DNA from: FEN-727 sp036508635
Lineage (GTDB): Bacteria; Actinomycetota; Geothermincolia; Fen-727; Anoxymicrobiaceae
Length of the DNA stretch: 10,559 bases
Assembly (NCBI GenBank): GCA_036508635.1
Contig: DATCGY010000292.1
Coordinates: 1-10,559 of the forward strand
Reading direction: 5' to 3'
Shown here piece by piece: positions 1-6,774 of this stretch. The notes below the pieces were generated by a model that saw only the letters and a list, made by a program, of their open reading frames with translations, ran no database searches and was not told the origin of the DNA. Numbering within the stretch: position 1 is the stretch's first letter; each line of letters begins with the position of its first letter. The translations under genes and the position numbers were made by a program.

Positions 1-26
1 GGCTCGGATGTACTGGAAATAAGGTA

Positions 27-3000
27 CTAGTCCGAGTACCCCCCAATGGTATCTGTTCCAGCTCCTCTCCCGTTCCAGTACATGGCCCGCTCAACTATTA
101 CCTTCTTGCCCGAGGTCTTGGAGGTAACCATGACGGCGGCGCGTCCCGACGGGATGATGTCGGCCATGAAGTAGGTCTTGCGAGAGTTGGCGGGTATCGT
201 GTCGGTCAAAGTCTTTTGGCCTCCACCTGCAAGCAGGTAGGAGATCTCAACCTTGACCGGTGAGCCATTTGGATTCTGCACCAAGGTCCAAGTTTCTCGA
301 CCATTGGAAGTCTCGCCGTCAGGAAGATAGAAGGTGGTGTGGGGTTCAGCCATTCCGATGGAGTCGTGACATGCTTCTCCGGTTCCGTTATTCCAGTACA
401 TGGCACGTTCGGCGATTACCGGTTGGTCGGAATGCACGTGGGTCGAGAAGTCCTTTTTGACGAGTTCAGCGTTCACGTTGATGGTCTTGCGGGATCTTGG
501 CGGCATGACAAACGGTGTCTTTCTCACCGGGCCCTGCTGGGTGTTGTAAGTGATGTTTATCGTGGCGCTATTGTCGCCGGGGTTCTGTACCAGCACGTAG
601 GTGGTGAAGCCCCAGTCAGTGGTGCCTTCCGCGAGGTAGTAATCCCTGGCCGGGGTGGTGGTGCCAACGCTTTCGTGTCCTTCTCTACGGTTATTGCGAT
701 ACATCGACCTCTCGACGATCACGGGAGCCGTGGCCGAGACCCGTATGGACGCGTCGGCGGAACCGATGTCCTCCGCCATGCTGTAGGAAGCTCTGGAGTT
801 GGCGGGCACGACCTTCTGGAACGACCGTGGTGCCTTTCCTTCGATCATGTAGGAGACAGTACAGAGCGCTTGCTTGCTTGTCGGGTTCTGGATAAGGAGC
901 CACGTCTCGAAGCCCCAATCAGAGGAACCCTCCGCAAGGTACCATTCCTTTGACGGAGCTTTCACGCCGATCGACGAGTGCGCTTCGGGGCCGGCGGCGC
1001 CCGGCCCGGTCCAGATCATCGTCCTGTCGGCGACGATGGTCAGGCCTTCTTTGCACTCGACGATCGTGGAGAAGTCCTTGTTTCCGAGGTACTCCCTCGG
1101 GTTGACGGTTATCTGGCTGTTCGCCGGCATAGATATCTCTTTGACCACGGTGGGGTTCGCCAGGAAGGTGAACCGTGCCGTAACCTTCCGGTCGTTCGGG
1201 TTGATGACGGAGATGTAGGTGTCAAAGCCCCAGTCCGTTGAGCCTTCCGCCAGGTACCAGACGGGCGAGGTGTCGCCGGTCACCACGAAGTCCTTCTCGT
1301 TGCTGGCGCCGTTTGTCGTCTTGATTTCCACACTTCCGGTGGAGGCGCCCCGGGGCACCTTGCAGACGATCTGCGTTTCGGACCAGGACTCGTACTCGGT
1401 GGCGTTGACACCATTAAAGGACACGACCGAAGAGCCCCTGGAGTTGCCGAAGTCAGCACCTTTGATGGTCACCGTTGTTCCCGCGGAGCCCCGGGCCGGC
1501 GTGATAGCGGTTATCGAGGGCGGCACTACAGTGGGTGTAGAGTTGGAGACCGCCAATCCGTCGGTCTTTGTAGCCGCATTGTTGTCGGGGTTCGTCACCA
1601 CGACGTTCCAGTTGCCGTAACAGATCCGGTCCACGTTCACGGAGCAGGATATCCGGGTGGGAGAATCGACCGTCACCCCGGTCGCAATCACGTCGCTCTG
1701 ACCCGCCTTGGTTATCTTCACCGCGGCGCCTGTCACGAAGTTGTTGCCCCGTATCGTTAGGTTGGCGGTGCCGGTGTTCACGGTGCCGCCCGGGGTTACG
1801 GTGCTAATGGCGGGCGGGCCCTCGGCGTCCAGCTTCAGCGCCGGGTCCCCGTAGAGGTTGAACCCGTAGAGGTTCGCGTACGCCTCCGCTCCCCACCCGG
1901 TGTTGTATGTGGTGTGGTCATCGATGTCGGCCAGCCTCAACGCTTTTCCTACCCTCTGCCCACCGTCCGAGAGCAGATGCCTGGTAAAGTTGTAGTCCAG
2001 GGTGGAGTTACCACCCCAGTACTCGTCCTGCCATCCGACCGAGTACCAGGTCACCCGGCTGCCGACCACCATGGCTATGGCGCCGTTCTTGAGCACCGTG
2101 GCTCCGAGGTTGTTCGCCTCTTCCGGAAGGCCGTTCTCGCAGGAGCAGGCGAAGACGATAGCAGGGTAGGTATTGGACAGGACATCCGCATTCCCGAGGA
2201 ACTGCGTGAACGCCATCTCCGCGGCCTCCGGCACGCCGTCGCCATCGTCGCTGGCCCAGTATTTTCTGTATGCGCCCGTGTAGTTGCCGTGCCCCCACCA
2301 CGGGACCACACCATAACCCTCATTCCACCTGGAGATCAGGTTCGCGTTCGTCAGCGGCACGTCACACGCGCTTGGATCAGGCGACAATGGAGCGGTTCCT
2401 CTCGAAATACCTGCCGTCTCGTACATCGTGAGATTGCTGTAGCCGATAGGGTTGGTAATACCCGTCTTTATCCTTTCCCCGAACACGCCGCCGAAAGTAG
2501 CCGGCCAGCCGCTGGAGTTCTCGTTCTGGAAATTGGAGGTGGCCTCGGGCAGCAGCACTTTGTGCTTCCAGGCGCCCGTGTCGCCCGAATAGCTGACCAC
2601 CTTATTGCAGTAGTTGGTTACATCCGTGCCGCTGTCAAAAGGAATGCGTCCGACCATCACTTCAGGATAAAAGTCAACGCCGCCGGTGGCGTCGTCGACA
2701 CCATACTGGCCGTATTTGCCGTCCCCGTTGAGGTCCCAGTTCCCCGAGAGGTCGGAGTAATAATAGTCGGTTGGAACGACATAATCGTAGCTGGTCGATC
2801 CGTCACAGGAGCAACGCCTCATCGGGACGGATGAGTCTGACCCTACTATCAGGACGTAGGAGATACCCCACGAGAGGTACCTGTCCCTCAGGAAGTTCCT
2901 GATCTTCTCCTGGATATCCGCGCCGCTGCAGTTGGCGGTTATCCAAGTCGTGGAGGTCACGTTCACGGAGAGCCCCTGCGCCTGGCGGTAGTTGACGAGC

Positions 3001-3797
3001 GGTGTAACCGAAGAGGCCAACGCGTCGGTCGTGATTATCACACAGTCAGCGGTGTTCCCCGTGGAGCCCATTGAATGCCCGTACCACTGCTCCGCCTGCT
3101 CGGGGTTATCGACCACGGAACCACCGATGCTCTCGGGCGCACTGTCCGCCTTGTCCAGTGAAGCGGGGATGGAGGCGGAGGAATAGGTTACCTTGATCTC
3201 CATCTCGGAACACCACTCGAGGAGACCGGACCTGGGATGATACCTCACTGGACTTACGGTCAGGTCGCCGAGTGGGATTCTCCTCATGTAGCCCGTAGAC
3301 CGTACCTCGGCCGCTTTTGCCGGGTATGGATTGTCCGAGCCGTAAGTCCGCCTGTCCGCGGCGGCTCGAGGCGGGAGGCTCCCATCCGATGGTGCGGGAG
3401 GCTGTCCCCACTCGACGTTGTAAGTACCGGAAAGAGTATGCCAGGTGCTTTTCACGATCGAAACGCCCGCCACCTGCTTTCCGGGTGGCGCGGCAATCGT
3501 CAAAGCCTTGATCGGCAGGACGGGCTTGCCCGCTTCCCTGGAATTGGGGCAGCCATCCATCTCGAGGGTCGTAGTGCCGTTCTGTATCGAAGTCTGAAGT
3601 GCCGGGAACTTCAAGGGGATGGTGGTGGAGTCCGGGGCACCGCTGTTCGCTGATGCCGCCGAGCTGAAAAGCTGTAATGAAAGCAGGCTGATAGTGGCCA
3701 GAAAAGCCAGAGCGAACACTGTTTTCCTGTGCTTCAGCAGGAATACCAGTTGAGCGGGCAAGCGCATAACTGGGACCTTGCCCCCGCCTCTATCCAT
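27..3797 (-). CDS. Secreted gingipain-like (peptidase C25) cysteine protease with IPT/TIG and C-terminal tandem repeats
   Basis: Predicted exported cysteine endopeptidase of the C25 (gingipain) family, 1256 residues from the chosen start. The N-terminus has a basic stretch (KHRK) followed by a hydrophobic core (TVFALAFLATISLLSLQLF) and an AASA-type cleavage region near residue 48, so it is a signal peptide. The catalytic core spans roughly residues 245-660. It contains WWGHGN with the presumed catalytic His503 and FACSCENG with Cys551 and Cys553; Cys553 fits the family CxNG pattern best as the nucleophile. An Asp-rich patch (DLNGDGKYG) could bind calcium. Two IPT/TIG immunoglobulin-like domains follow (about 660-750 and 755-840), then four YLAEG repeats from residue 847 to the end. 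No membrane anchor or sorting signal is visible at the C-terminus, so it is probably released or bound through the repeats. The frame stays open to a GTG at 3845, but the ATG at 3797 has GAGGAG 7 nt upstream and is preferred; an ATG at 3767 is a weaker alternative. Family assignment is firm; substrate is unknown. Confidence 0.9.
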   Translation of the reverse strand: MDRGGGKVPVMRLPAQLVFLLKHRKTVFALAFLATISLLSLQLFSSAASANSGAPDSTTIPLKFPALQTSIQNGTTTLEMDGCPNSREAGKPVLPIKALTIAAPPGKQVAGVSIVKSTWHTLSGTYNVEWGQPPAPSDGSLPPRAAADRRTYGSDNPYPAKAAEVRSTGYMRRIPLGDLTVSPVRYHPRSGLLEWCSEMEIKVTYSSASIPASLDKADSAPESIGGSVVDNPEQAEQWYGHSMGSTGNTADCVIITTDALASSVTPLVNYRQAQGLSVNVTSTTWITANCSGADIQEKIRNFLRDRYLSWGISYVLIVGSDSSVPMRRCSCDGSTSYDYVVPTDYYYSDLSGNWDLNGDGKYGQYGVDDATGGVDFYPEVMVGRIPFDSGTDVTNYCNKVVSYSGDTGAWKHKVLLPEATSNFQNENSSGWPATFGGVFGERIKTGITNPIGYSNLTMYETAGISRGTAPLSPDPSACDVPLTNANLISRWNEGYGVVPWWGHGNYTGAYRKYWASDDGDGVPEAAEMAFTQFLGNADVLSNTYPAIVFACSCENGLPEEANNLGATVLKNGAIAMVVGSRVTWYSVGWQDEYWGGNSTLDYNFTRHLLSDGGQRVGKALRLADIDDHTTYNTGWGAEAYANLYGFNLYGDPALKLDAEGPPAISTVTPGGTVNTGTANLTIRGNNFVTGAAVKITKAGQSDVIATGVTVDSPTRISCSVNVDRICYGNWNVVVTNPDNNAATKTDGLAVSNSTPTVVPPSITAITPARGSAGTTVTIKGADFGNSRGSSVVSFNGVNATEYESWSETQIVCKVPRGASTGSVEIKTTNGASNEKDFVVTGDTSPVWYLAEGSTDWGFDTYISVINPNDRKVTARFTFLANPTVVKEISMPANSQITVNPREYLGNKDFSTIVECKEGLTIVADRTMIWTGPGAAGPEAHSSIGVKAPSKEWYLAEGSSDWGFETWLLIQNPTSKQALCTVSYMIEGKAPRSFQKVVPANSRASYSMAEDIGSADASIRVSATAPVIVERSMYRNNRREGHESVGTTTPARDYYLAEGTTDWGFTTYVLVQNPGDNSATINITYNTQQGPVRKTPFVMPPRSRKTINVNAELVKKDFSTHVHSDQPVIAERAMYWNNGTGEACHDSIGMAEPHTTFYLPDGETSNGRETWTLVQNPNGSPVKVEISYLLAGGGQKTLTDTIPANSRKTYFMADIIPSGRAAVMVTSKTSGKKVIVERAMYWNGRGAGTDTIGGYSD
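30..1259 (-). repeat. Four tandem ~101-105-residue protein repeats (YLAEG-type) at the C-terminus of the protease
   Basis: Four imperfect repeats inside the protease begin at 1259, 944, 641 and 332 (minus strand), giving units of 105, 101, 103 and 101 residues. Units 1-3 open with WYLAEGSTDWGFDTY, WYLAEGSSDWGFETW and YYLAEGTTDWGFTTY. Unit 4 has diverged to FYLPDGETSNGRETW. Each continues with a V/IQNP or INPN segment, an 'ANSR' or 'PRSR' turn, and ends with a V/AER-M-YW/RN segment and an SIG or TIG motif. Such units are expected to be beta-rich and extracellular. A role in adhesion or surface display is an inference. Confidence 0.85.
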
Positions 3798-3804
3798 TAA
3801 GCCA

Positions 3805-3826
3805 CTCCTCAACGCGCAATAGCGCG
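3805..3826 (-). promoter_or_regulatory. Ribosome binding site and preceding 5-bp hairpin of the protease gene
   Basis: On the minus strand GAGGAG (3810-3805) lies 7 nt before the ATG at 3797 and fixes that start. Two bases 5' of it is a perfect inverted repeat, CGCGC-TATT-GCGCG (3826-3813), which could fold a short GC-rich hairpin in the leader. It leaves the Shine-Dalgarno sequence exposed and might protect the mRNA or limit structure across the start. Its function is a guess; the repeat itself is exact. Confidence 0.5.
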
Positions 3827-3845
3827 AACAAAGCCATATAGCCAC

Positions 3846-4065
3846 TTCTGTTATCGGTTTAGAGTGCAGGTTGCTTTAGGCTCGCAAGTCGACACAAGGA
3901 GCCCACGGCCGGCTCGCCCGGGTCGTTGCTTCTTTGCATTACATAACAGGGTTTCCTTCGCTCATGCAGTAGATTGACTGTGGAACACAGCGTTTCGGAA
4001 GCCTCTTTCATGGCCGGTTCATAAGAGGATGAACTGCTACAGAGCCTTTATACCGGTGGCGGCGC
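3846..4065. other. Divergent intergenic region between protease and acyltransferase genes
   Basis: A 220-base gap from which both flanking genes are transcribed outwards, so it should hold both promoters. I found no sigma-70-type pair with good -35, spacing and -10 on either strand; a TTGACT at 3974 has no matching -10. A small inverted repeat, GAGCC/GGCTC (3899-3915), is present. I see no gene, tRNA or recognisable riboswitch. Confidence 0.4.
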
Positions 4066-4872
4066 ATGAATGTCACGAGAAGCGATTCCGTTGTGATCGG
4101 CGGGAGCCCGAACAGGGTACTGAGAATACTGTATCAGCCTTACAAGTGGCTCGTCTTCGGGCCCCTCCTGGTCCTCTCCACGTGTTTTTTCGTGGGGCTG
4201 GGAATCATCATTCTTCCTTTTGTCGGGGATAAGGTAGTCAACAGGACCGTTCTCGTCTGGTGGGCTCGGTTCAACTGCTTGATGACACCTGTACGGGTTA
4301 CGGTTGTCGGGAGGGAGAACATCGAGAAGCACCAGTCCTACATCGTCGTATCCAACCACCAGAGTCTCTACGACAGTCTCGTTCTTGTCGGGTGGCTCAG
4401 GATCGACCTGAAGTGGGTCATCAAGAACGAACTCAGGAAGTTTCCAGTCTTCGGGTACGCCGCCGAGAAAGGCGGTCAGATCCTGCTTGACCGCTCGAGC
4501 CATGAAGCGGCTTGTGGAACGCTCCAGAAAGCGAAGGATAAGATCGAGGGCGGAACGTCGATAGTCATTCTTCCCGAGGGTACGCGCAGCAGGACCGGGC
4601 AGATGGGCGAGTTCAAGAAAGGCGCCTTCTGGCTGGCGCGGAATATGAACCTCCCGATCCTGCCCGTTACCATAATCAACACCCGGAGGATCCTTCCGCC
4701 GGACACCCTGGACCTGTTTCCGGGAAGGGTGATGTTGAAGATCCACGAGCCGATCGATGCCGGAGAATACGGCGAGGAATCCTTTGACAGGCTTATCGGC
4801 GATGTCAGGAATGTTGTCCAGTCCGGGCTCCCGACCGCCGGCGCAAGTCACCAACTGGAGGGGGCGACATGA
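4066..4872 (+). CDS. 1-acyl-sn-glycerol-3-phosphate acyltransferase family protein (PlsC-like)
   Basis: A 268-residue membrane-associated acyltransferase. PlsC enzymes move an acyl chain from acyl-ACP or acyl-CoA to lysophosphatidate during phospholipid synthesis. The defining motifs are present: NHQSLYD with the HX4D catalytic pair His98 and Asp103, LPEGTRS (Glu171-Gly-Thr-Arg174) for phosphate binding, and a later LPILPVTI segment. A hydrophobic stretch at about residues 28-54 is a likely membrane anchor. Length is typical. Only a weak GGTGG-type ribosome site precedes the ATG at 4066. The stop overlaps the ATG of the next gene (ATGA), so the two are translationally coupled. The exact acceptor lipid cannot be read from sequence. 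Confidence 0.9.
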   Translation: MNVTRSDSVVIGGSPNRVLRILYQPYKWLVFGPLLVLSTCFFVGLGIIILPFVGDKVVNRTVLVWWARFNCLMTPVRVTVVGRENIEKHQSYIVVSNHQSLYDSLVLVGWLRIDLKWVIKNELRKFPVFGYAAEKGGQILLDRSSHEAACGTLQKAKDKIEGGTSIVILPEGTRSRTGQMGEFKKGAFWLARNMNLPILPVTIINTRRILPPDTLDLFPGRVMLKIHEPIDAGEYGEESFDRLIGDVRNVVQSGLPTAGASHQLEGAT

Positions 4873-5648
4873 AGATACTCGAGACGGTGGGCTATGCGGC
4901 GATAATCGTCTTCTGCTACATGACCATCCTGTTCATCATCGCCATGATACGCAAGGACAACAGCGTAGCCGACATCGCCTGGGGGCCGGGGTTTATCGTA
5001 GTGTCCTGGGGGGTTCTGATCATCAACGGGACTTATCATCCGACCCAGTTCCTGGTCGCATCCCTGGTGACGATCTGGGGCCTCCGCTTGGGCGTCCGGA
5101 TATTCCGGCGCAACCGCGGTAAGGGTGAAGACCCCCGCTATCGGAAATGGCGCGAGGATTGGGGCAGGCATTTCGTCCTGAGGAGCTACCTGCAGGTATT
5201 CATCCTCCAGGGCTTCATACTGATGCTGAACGTCACGCCCGTCATGATCATCATGTCGTCGACCAGGAGCGCTTTTGCCTGGGTGGGTTACCTCGGCCTT
5301 GCTGCCTGGTGCGCGGGCTTCTCGTTCGAGTCCATCGGCGATTACCAGCTCGATAAGTACCTCAAGGATCCCGGGAACCGTGGAACGATAATCGACGTGG
5401 GGCTCTGGAGGTACACCCGGCACCCGAACTACTTTGGCGAGGCGACGATGTGGTGGGGGATCTTCATCATCGCCCTCGGCGTTCCGTGGGGGTGGGTCGG
5501 AGTCATCGGCCCCCTCGTCATCACCAGCATGATTCTCTTCGTATCGGGAATACCGATGACGGAGAAGTTGATGGAGAAGACCCCGGGATGGGATGACTAC
5601 AAGAAAAAGACGAGCGCCTTCATCCCCTGGTTCCCGGGGAGGAGCTGA
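4869..5648 (+). CDS. DUF1295 / steroid 5-alpha-reductase-like integral membrane protein
   Basis: A 259-residue polytopic membrane protein of the DUF1295 family, related to the C-terminal domain of steroid 5-alpha reductases and isoprenylcysteine methyltransferases. Family hallmarks are DIAWGPGF near residues 35-42, a charged loop with DPRYRKWREDWG (88-99), and GLWRYTRHPNYFGE (178-191), the nucleotide-cofactor-site signature. About six hydrophobic segments surround these. Related proteins are thought to reduce double bonds in lipid-like substrates with NADPH, but the substrate here is unknown. GGAGG lies 7 nt before the ATG. The 4-nt overlap with the acyltransferase suggests a joint role in membrane lipid modification (inference). 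Confidence 0.87.
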   Translation: MKILETVGYAAIIVFCYMTILFIIAMIRKDNSVADIAWGPGFIVVSWGVLIINGTYHPTQFLVASLVTIWGLRLGVRIFRRNRGKGEDPRYRKWREDWGRHFVLRSYLQVFILQGFILMLNVTPVMIIMSSTRSAFAWVGYLGLAAWCAGFSFESIGDYQLDKYLKDPGNRGTIIDVGLWRYTRHPNYFGEATMWWGIFIIALGVPWGWVGVIGPLVITSMILFVSGIPMTEKLMEKTPGWDDYKKKTSAFIPWFPGRS

Positions 5649-5649
5649 C

Positions 5650-6156
5650 TCAGGGGGTCTTCTCGAATACCCGCATGAAGAAGACGCTGTCCAGCTCCAC
5701 TTTTGCGCTCAAGTCCGCGGCGTCGACTTCCTTCATGCCGAGCTGCTCGTAGACGTCGCGCAAGGAGCCGGAGCCTTCGTCTTCGATGGATATAAGGTGC
5801 CGCCGGGTGAGTCTCGACAGCTCCGGGAACAGCCAGGTGAAGTCGCCGGTCTTGTCGAAGAGGAACCCCACGGTGAACACCAGGTCGAATGCCGCGTCCT
5901 CGATGCCGCGCACGAGCTCCTCCATCGTACCCTCCGTTACGCTCACGCGCCCGGCGATGTCGGGGTGACTCCGTTTGAACGCGCTCACCTTTGCGGCGTT
6001 GCTCTCAAGCCCCCGCAGCTCCGTGAAGCCGGCCTGCCACAGTGTCACCAGGTTGTCGCCCTCTCTGCAGCCTACCTCGAGTATCCTCGAGTCTTTTCCC
6101 GCATAGTTGCCAACGAGGGCTACCAGGTATTCCGCTCTAGCCGATGCCGCATCCAT
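5650..6156 (-). CDS. Small class I SAM-dependent methyltransferase
   Basis: A 168-residue protein with a class I methyltransferase nucleotide-binding core. Motif I is ILEVGCREGDN (residues 25-35), the acidic residue after strand 2 is in GLESN (Glu51), and FDLVFTVGFLF, around residue 90, resembles the motif IV strand. It is shorter than many stand-alone methyltransferases but has a complete SAM-binding half. The substrate is not recognisable. The ATG at 6156 is preceded by GGAGG with 6-nt spacing, a strong start. It lies 98 nt downstream of the redoxin gene on the same strand and may be the last gene of that operon. Its stop is separated by one base from the stop of the convergent DUF1295 gene. 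Confidence 0.8.
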   Translation of the reverse strand: MDAASARAEYLVALVGNYAGKDSRILEVGCREGDNLVTLWQAGFTELRGLESNAAKVSAFKRSHPDIAGRVSVTEGTMEELVRGIEDAAFDLVFTVGFLFDKTGDFTWLFPELSRLTRRHLISIEDEGSGSLRDVYEQLGMKEVDAADLSAKVELDSVFFMRVFEKTP

Positions 6157-6254
6157 CTCTTACCTCCGCGATACCGTTCCGAAAGTGTGCAGGACGCAAA
6201 TGCGTGCGATGTACCAACCCCGCACGGCCCGGTCGAGAAGTCATCGCCGTGTGC
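6157..6254. other. Short intergenic gap between redoxin and methyltransferase genes
   Basis: A 98-base non-coding gap on the minus-strand transcript. It contains a small inverted repeat, ACGC-AAAT-GCGT (6194-6205), with no T-tract, so it is not a convincing terminator. The methyltransferase ribosome site (GGAGG) is at its 3' end. No promoter was recognised. Confidence 0.35.
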
Positions 6255-6767
6255 TCAGCTCTTCAAGCTGTCGAAGATGGCGAAGAGGTCCTCGTCCGGG
6301 GGAAAGTCCGTCTGGATCTTGCCTATGTAGTTGTACTTGATCGTCCCGTCAGCATCGAGGATGAAGTCAGCGGGGCGGGCTATGTTGACGGACTCGAAGT
6401 TGACCCTGACGTATACCCCGTACTCCTTGGTCACCACGCGCCTGACGTCGGACAGCAGCGGGAACGGATACTGGTGGTCCTTCAGGAATTCCTGCATGCG
6501 GGGCAGGCTTTCGGCCAGGATGACGATCGCCCGAGCGCCGCGCTTTTCGAACTCATCATAGATTCCGCGTATATGACCCATATACTTTCGGCAGTGCGGT
6601 CACCACGTCCCCCGGCCGAAGATGATCATCAGCGGTTGTCCCAGCAAGTCGTTCAGGGGGACCATCTCACCCGTGGAAGCGTCGGGCAGAGCAAAATCGG
6701 GCGCCTTATCCCCCACAACCAGTACCTTGTTTTCCTTTGGCACTTTTGACCACCCCATCACGATCAT
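6255..6767 (-). CDS. Selenocysteine-containing AhpC/TSA-type redoxin (in-frame UGA read as Sec)
   Basis: A peroxiredoxin/thioredoxin-fold thiol oxidoreductase, 170 residues if the in-frame TGA at 6602-6600 is read as selenocysteine (residue 56). Before the TGA is a normal redoxin N-terminus (VGDKAPDFALPD, then PLMIIFGRGTW). After it, in the same frame, comes PHCRKYM and a normal C-terminal half (ARAIVILAE, YPFPLLSD, RPADFILDADGTIKYNYIG). Together they give the active site GTWUPHCRKYM, a UxxC pair (Sec56, Cys59) where relatives have CxxC. A SECIS-like hairpin follows the TGA. Expected role: reduction of peroxides or disulfides with selenium as the attacking residue. The start is uncertain: ATG 6767 or ATG 6758; neither has a good ribosome site, and coupling to the metallo-hydrolase ending at 6775 is likely. 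The gene ends at its own TGA at 6255-6257. Sec-containing Prx-like and thioredoxin-like proteins are known families, which supports the reading. A sequencing error (TGC to TGA) is the main alternative. Confidence 0.88.
6565..6591 (-). promoter_or_regulatory. Putative bacterial SECIS element for selenocysteine insertion
   Basis: In the minus-strand mRNA, 14 nt after the UGA, the 17-base segment GUAUAUG-GGU-CAUAUAC (6585-6569) forms a perfect 7-bp stem with a GGU apical loop. Beneath it, CCG (6591-6589) pairs with CGG (6567-6565) across an AAA/G internal loop, giving a bulged two-part stem. There are 21 nt between the UGA and the first loop base. Bacterial SECIS elements are known as hairpins just downstream of the UGA, inside the coding region, with a G at the start of the apical loop that SelB recognises. 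This fits those rules closely. It was folded by eye only. Confidence 0.8.
6600..6602 (-). other. Selenocysteine codon (UGA) of the redoxin
   Basis: TGA on the minus strand, in frame with coding sequence on both sides, replacing the first cysteine codon of the CPHC-type redox motif. Upstream residues FGRGTW and downstream residues PHCRKYM are both typical of the family, so the reading frame is intact and only this codon is exceptional. UGA is an ordinary stop for seven genes in the window, so recoding must be local. Confidence 0.85.
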
Positions 6768-6774
6768 GTCACGT

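Noticed and set aside
1914..2834. 306-codon plus-strand ORF inside the protease gene
   Set aside because: It is antisense to the catalytic core of a clear gene, has low-complexity Val/Arg/His-rich composition and no recognisable motif: a GC-driven shadow frame.
3846..4065. Possible riboswitch (c-di-GMP type) upstream of the protease
   Set aside because: Fragments such as GCCTAAA look similar, but the conserved core and paired arms of the known class are absent.
4048..4854. 268-codon minus-strand ORF opposite the acyltransferase
   Set aside because: It mirrors the PlsC-like gene almost base for base. The plus strand holds the HX4D and EGTR motifs, and the minus frame is Pro/Asp/Arg-rich with no motif.
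6194..6205. Small hairpin as terminator between redoxin and methyltransferase
   Set aside because: Only 4-5 bp, no T-tract on the transcribed strand; too weak to call.
5593..6330. 245-codon plus-strand ORF across the methyltransferase
   Set aside because: It is antisense to a gene with a methyltransferase motif I and a good ribosome site; its translation shows no domain.
6600..6602. UGA reassigned to tryptophan or glycine (alternative genetic code)
   Set aside because: UGA ends seven other genes in the window at sensible protein ends, and Trp or Gly is not expected at this redox position.
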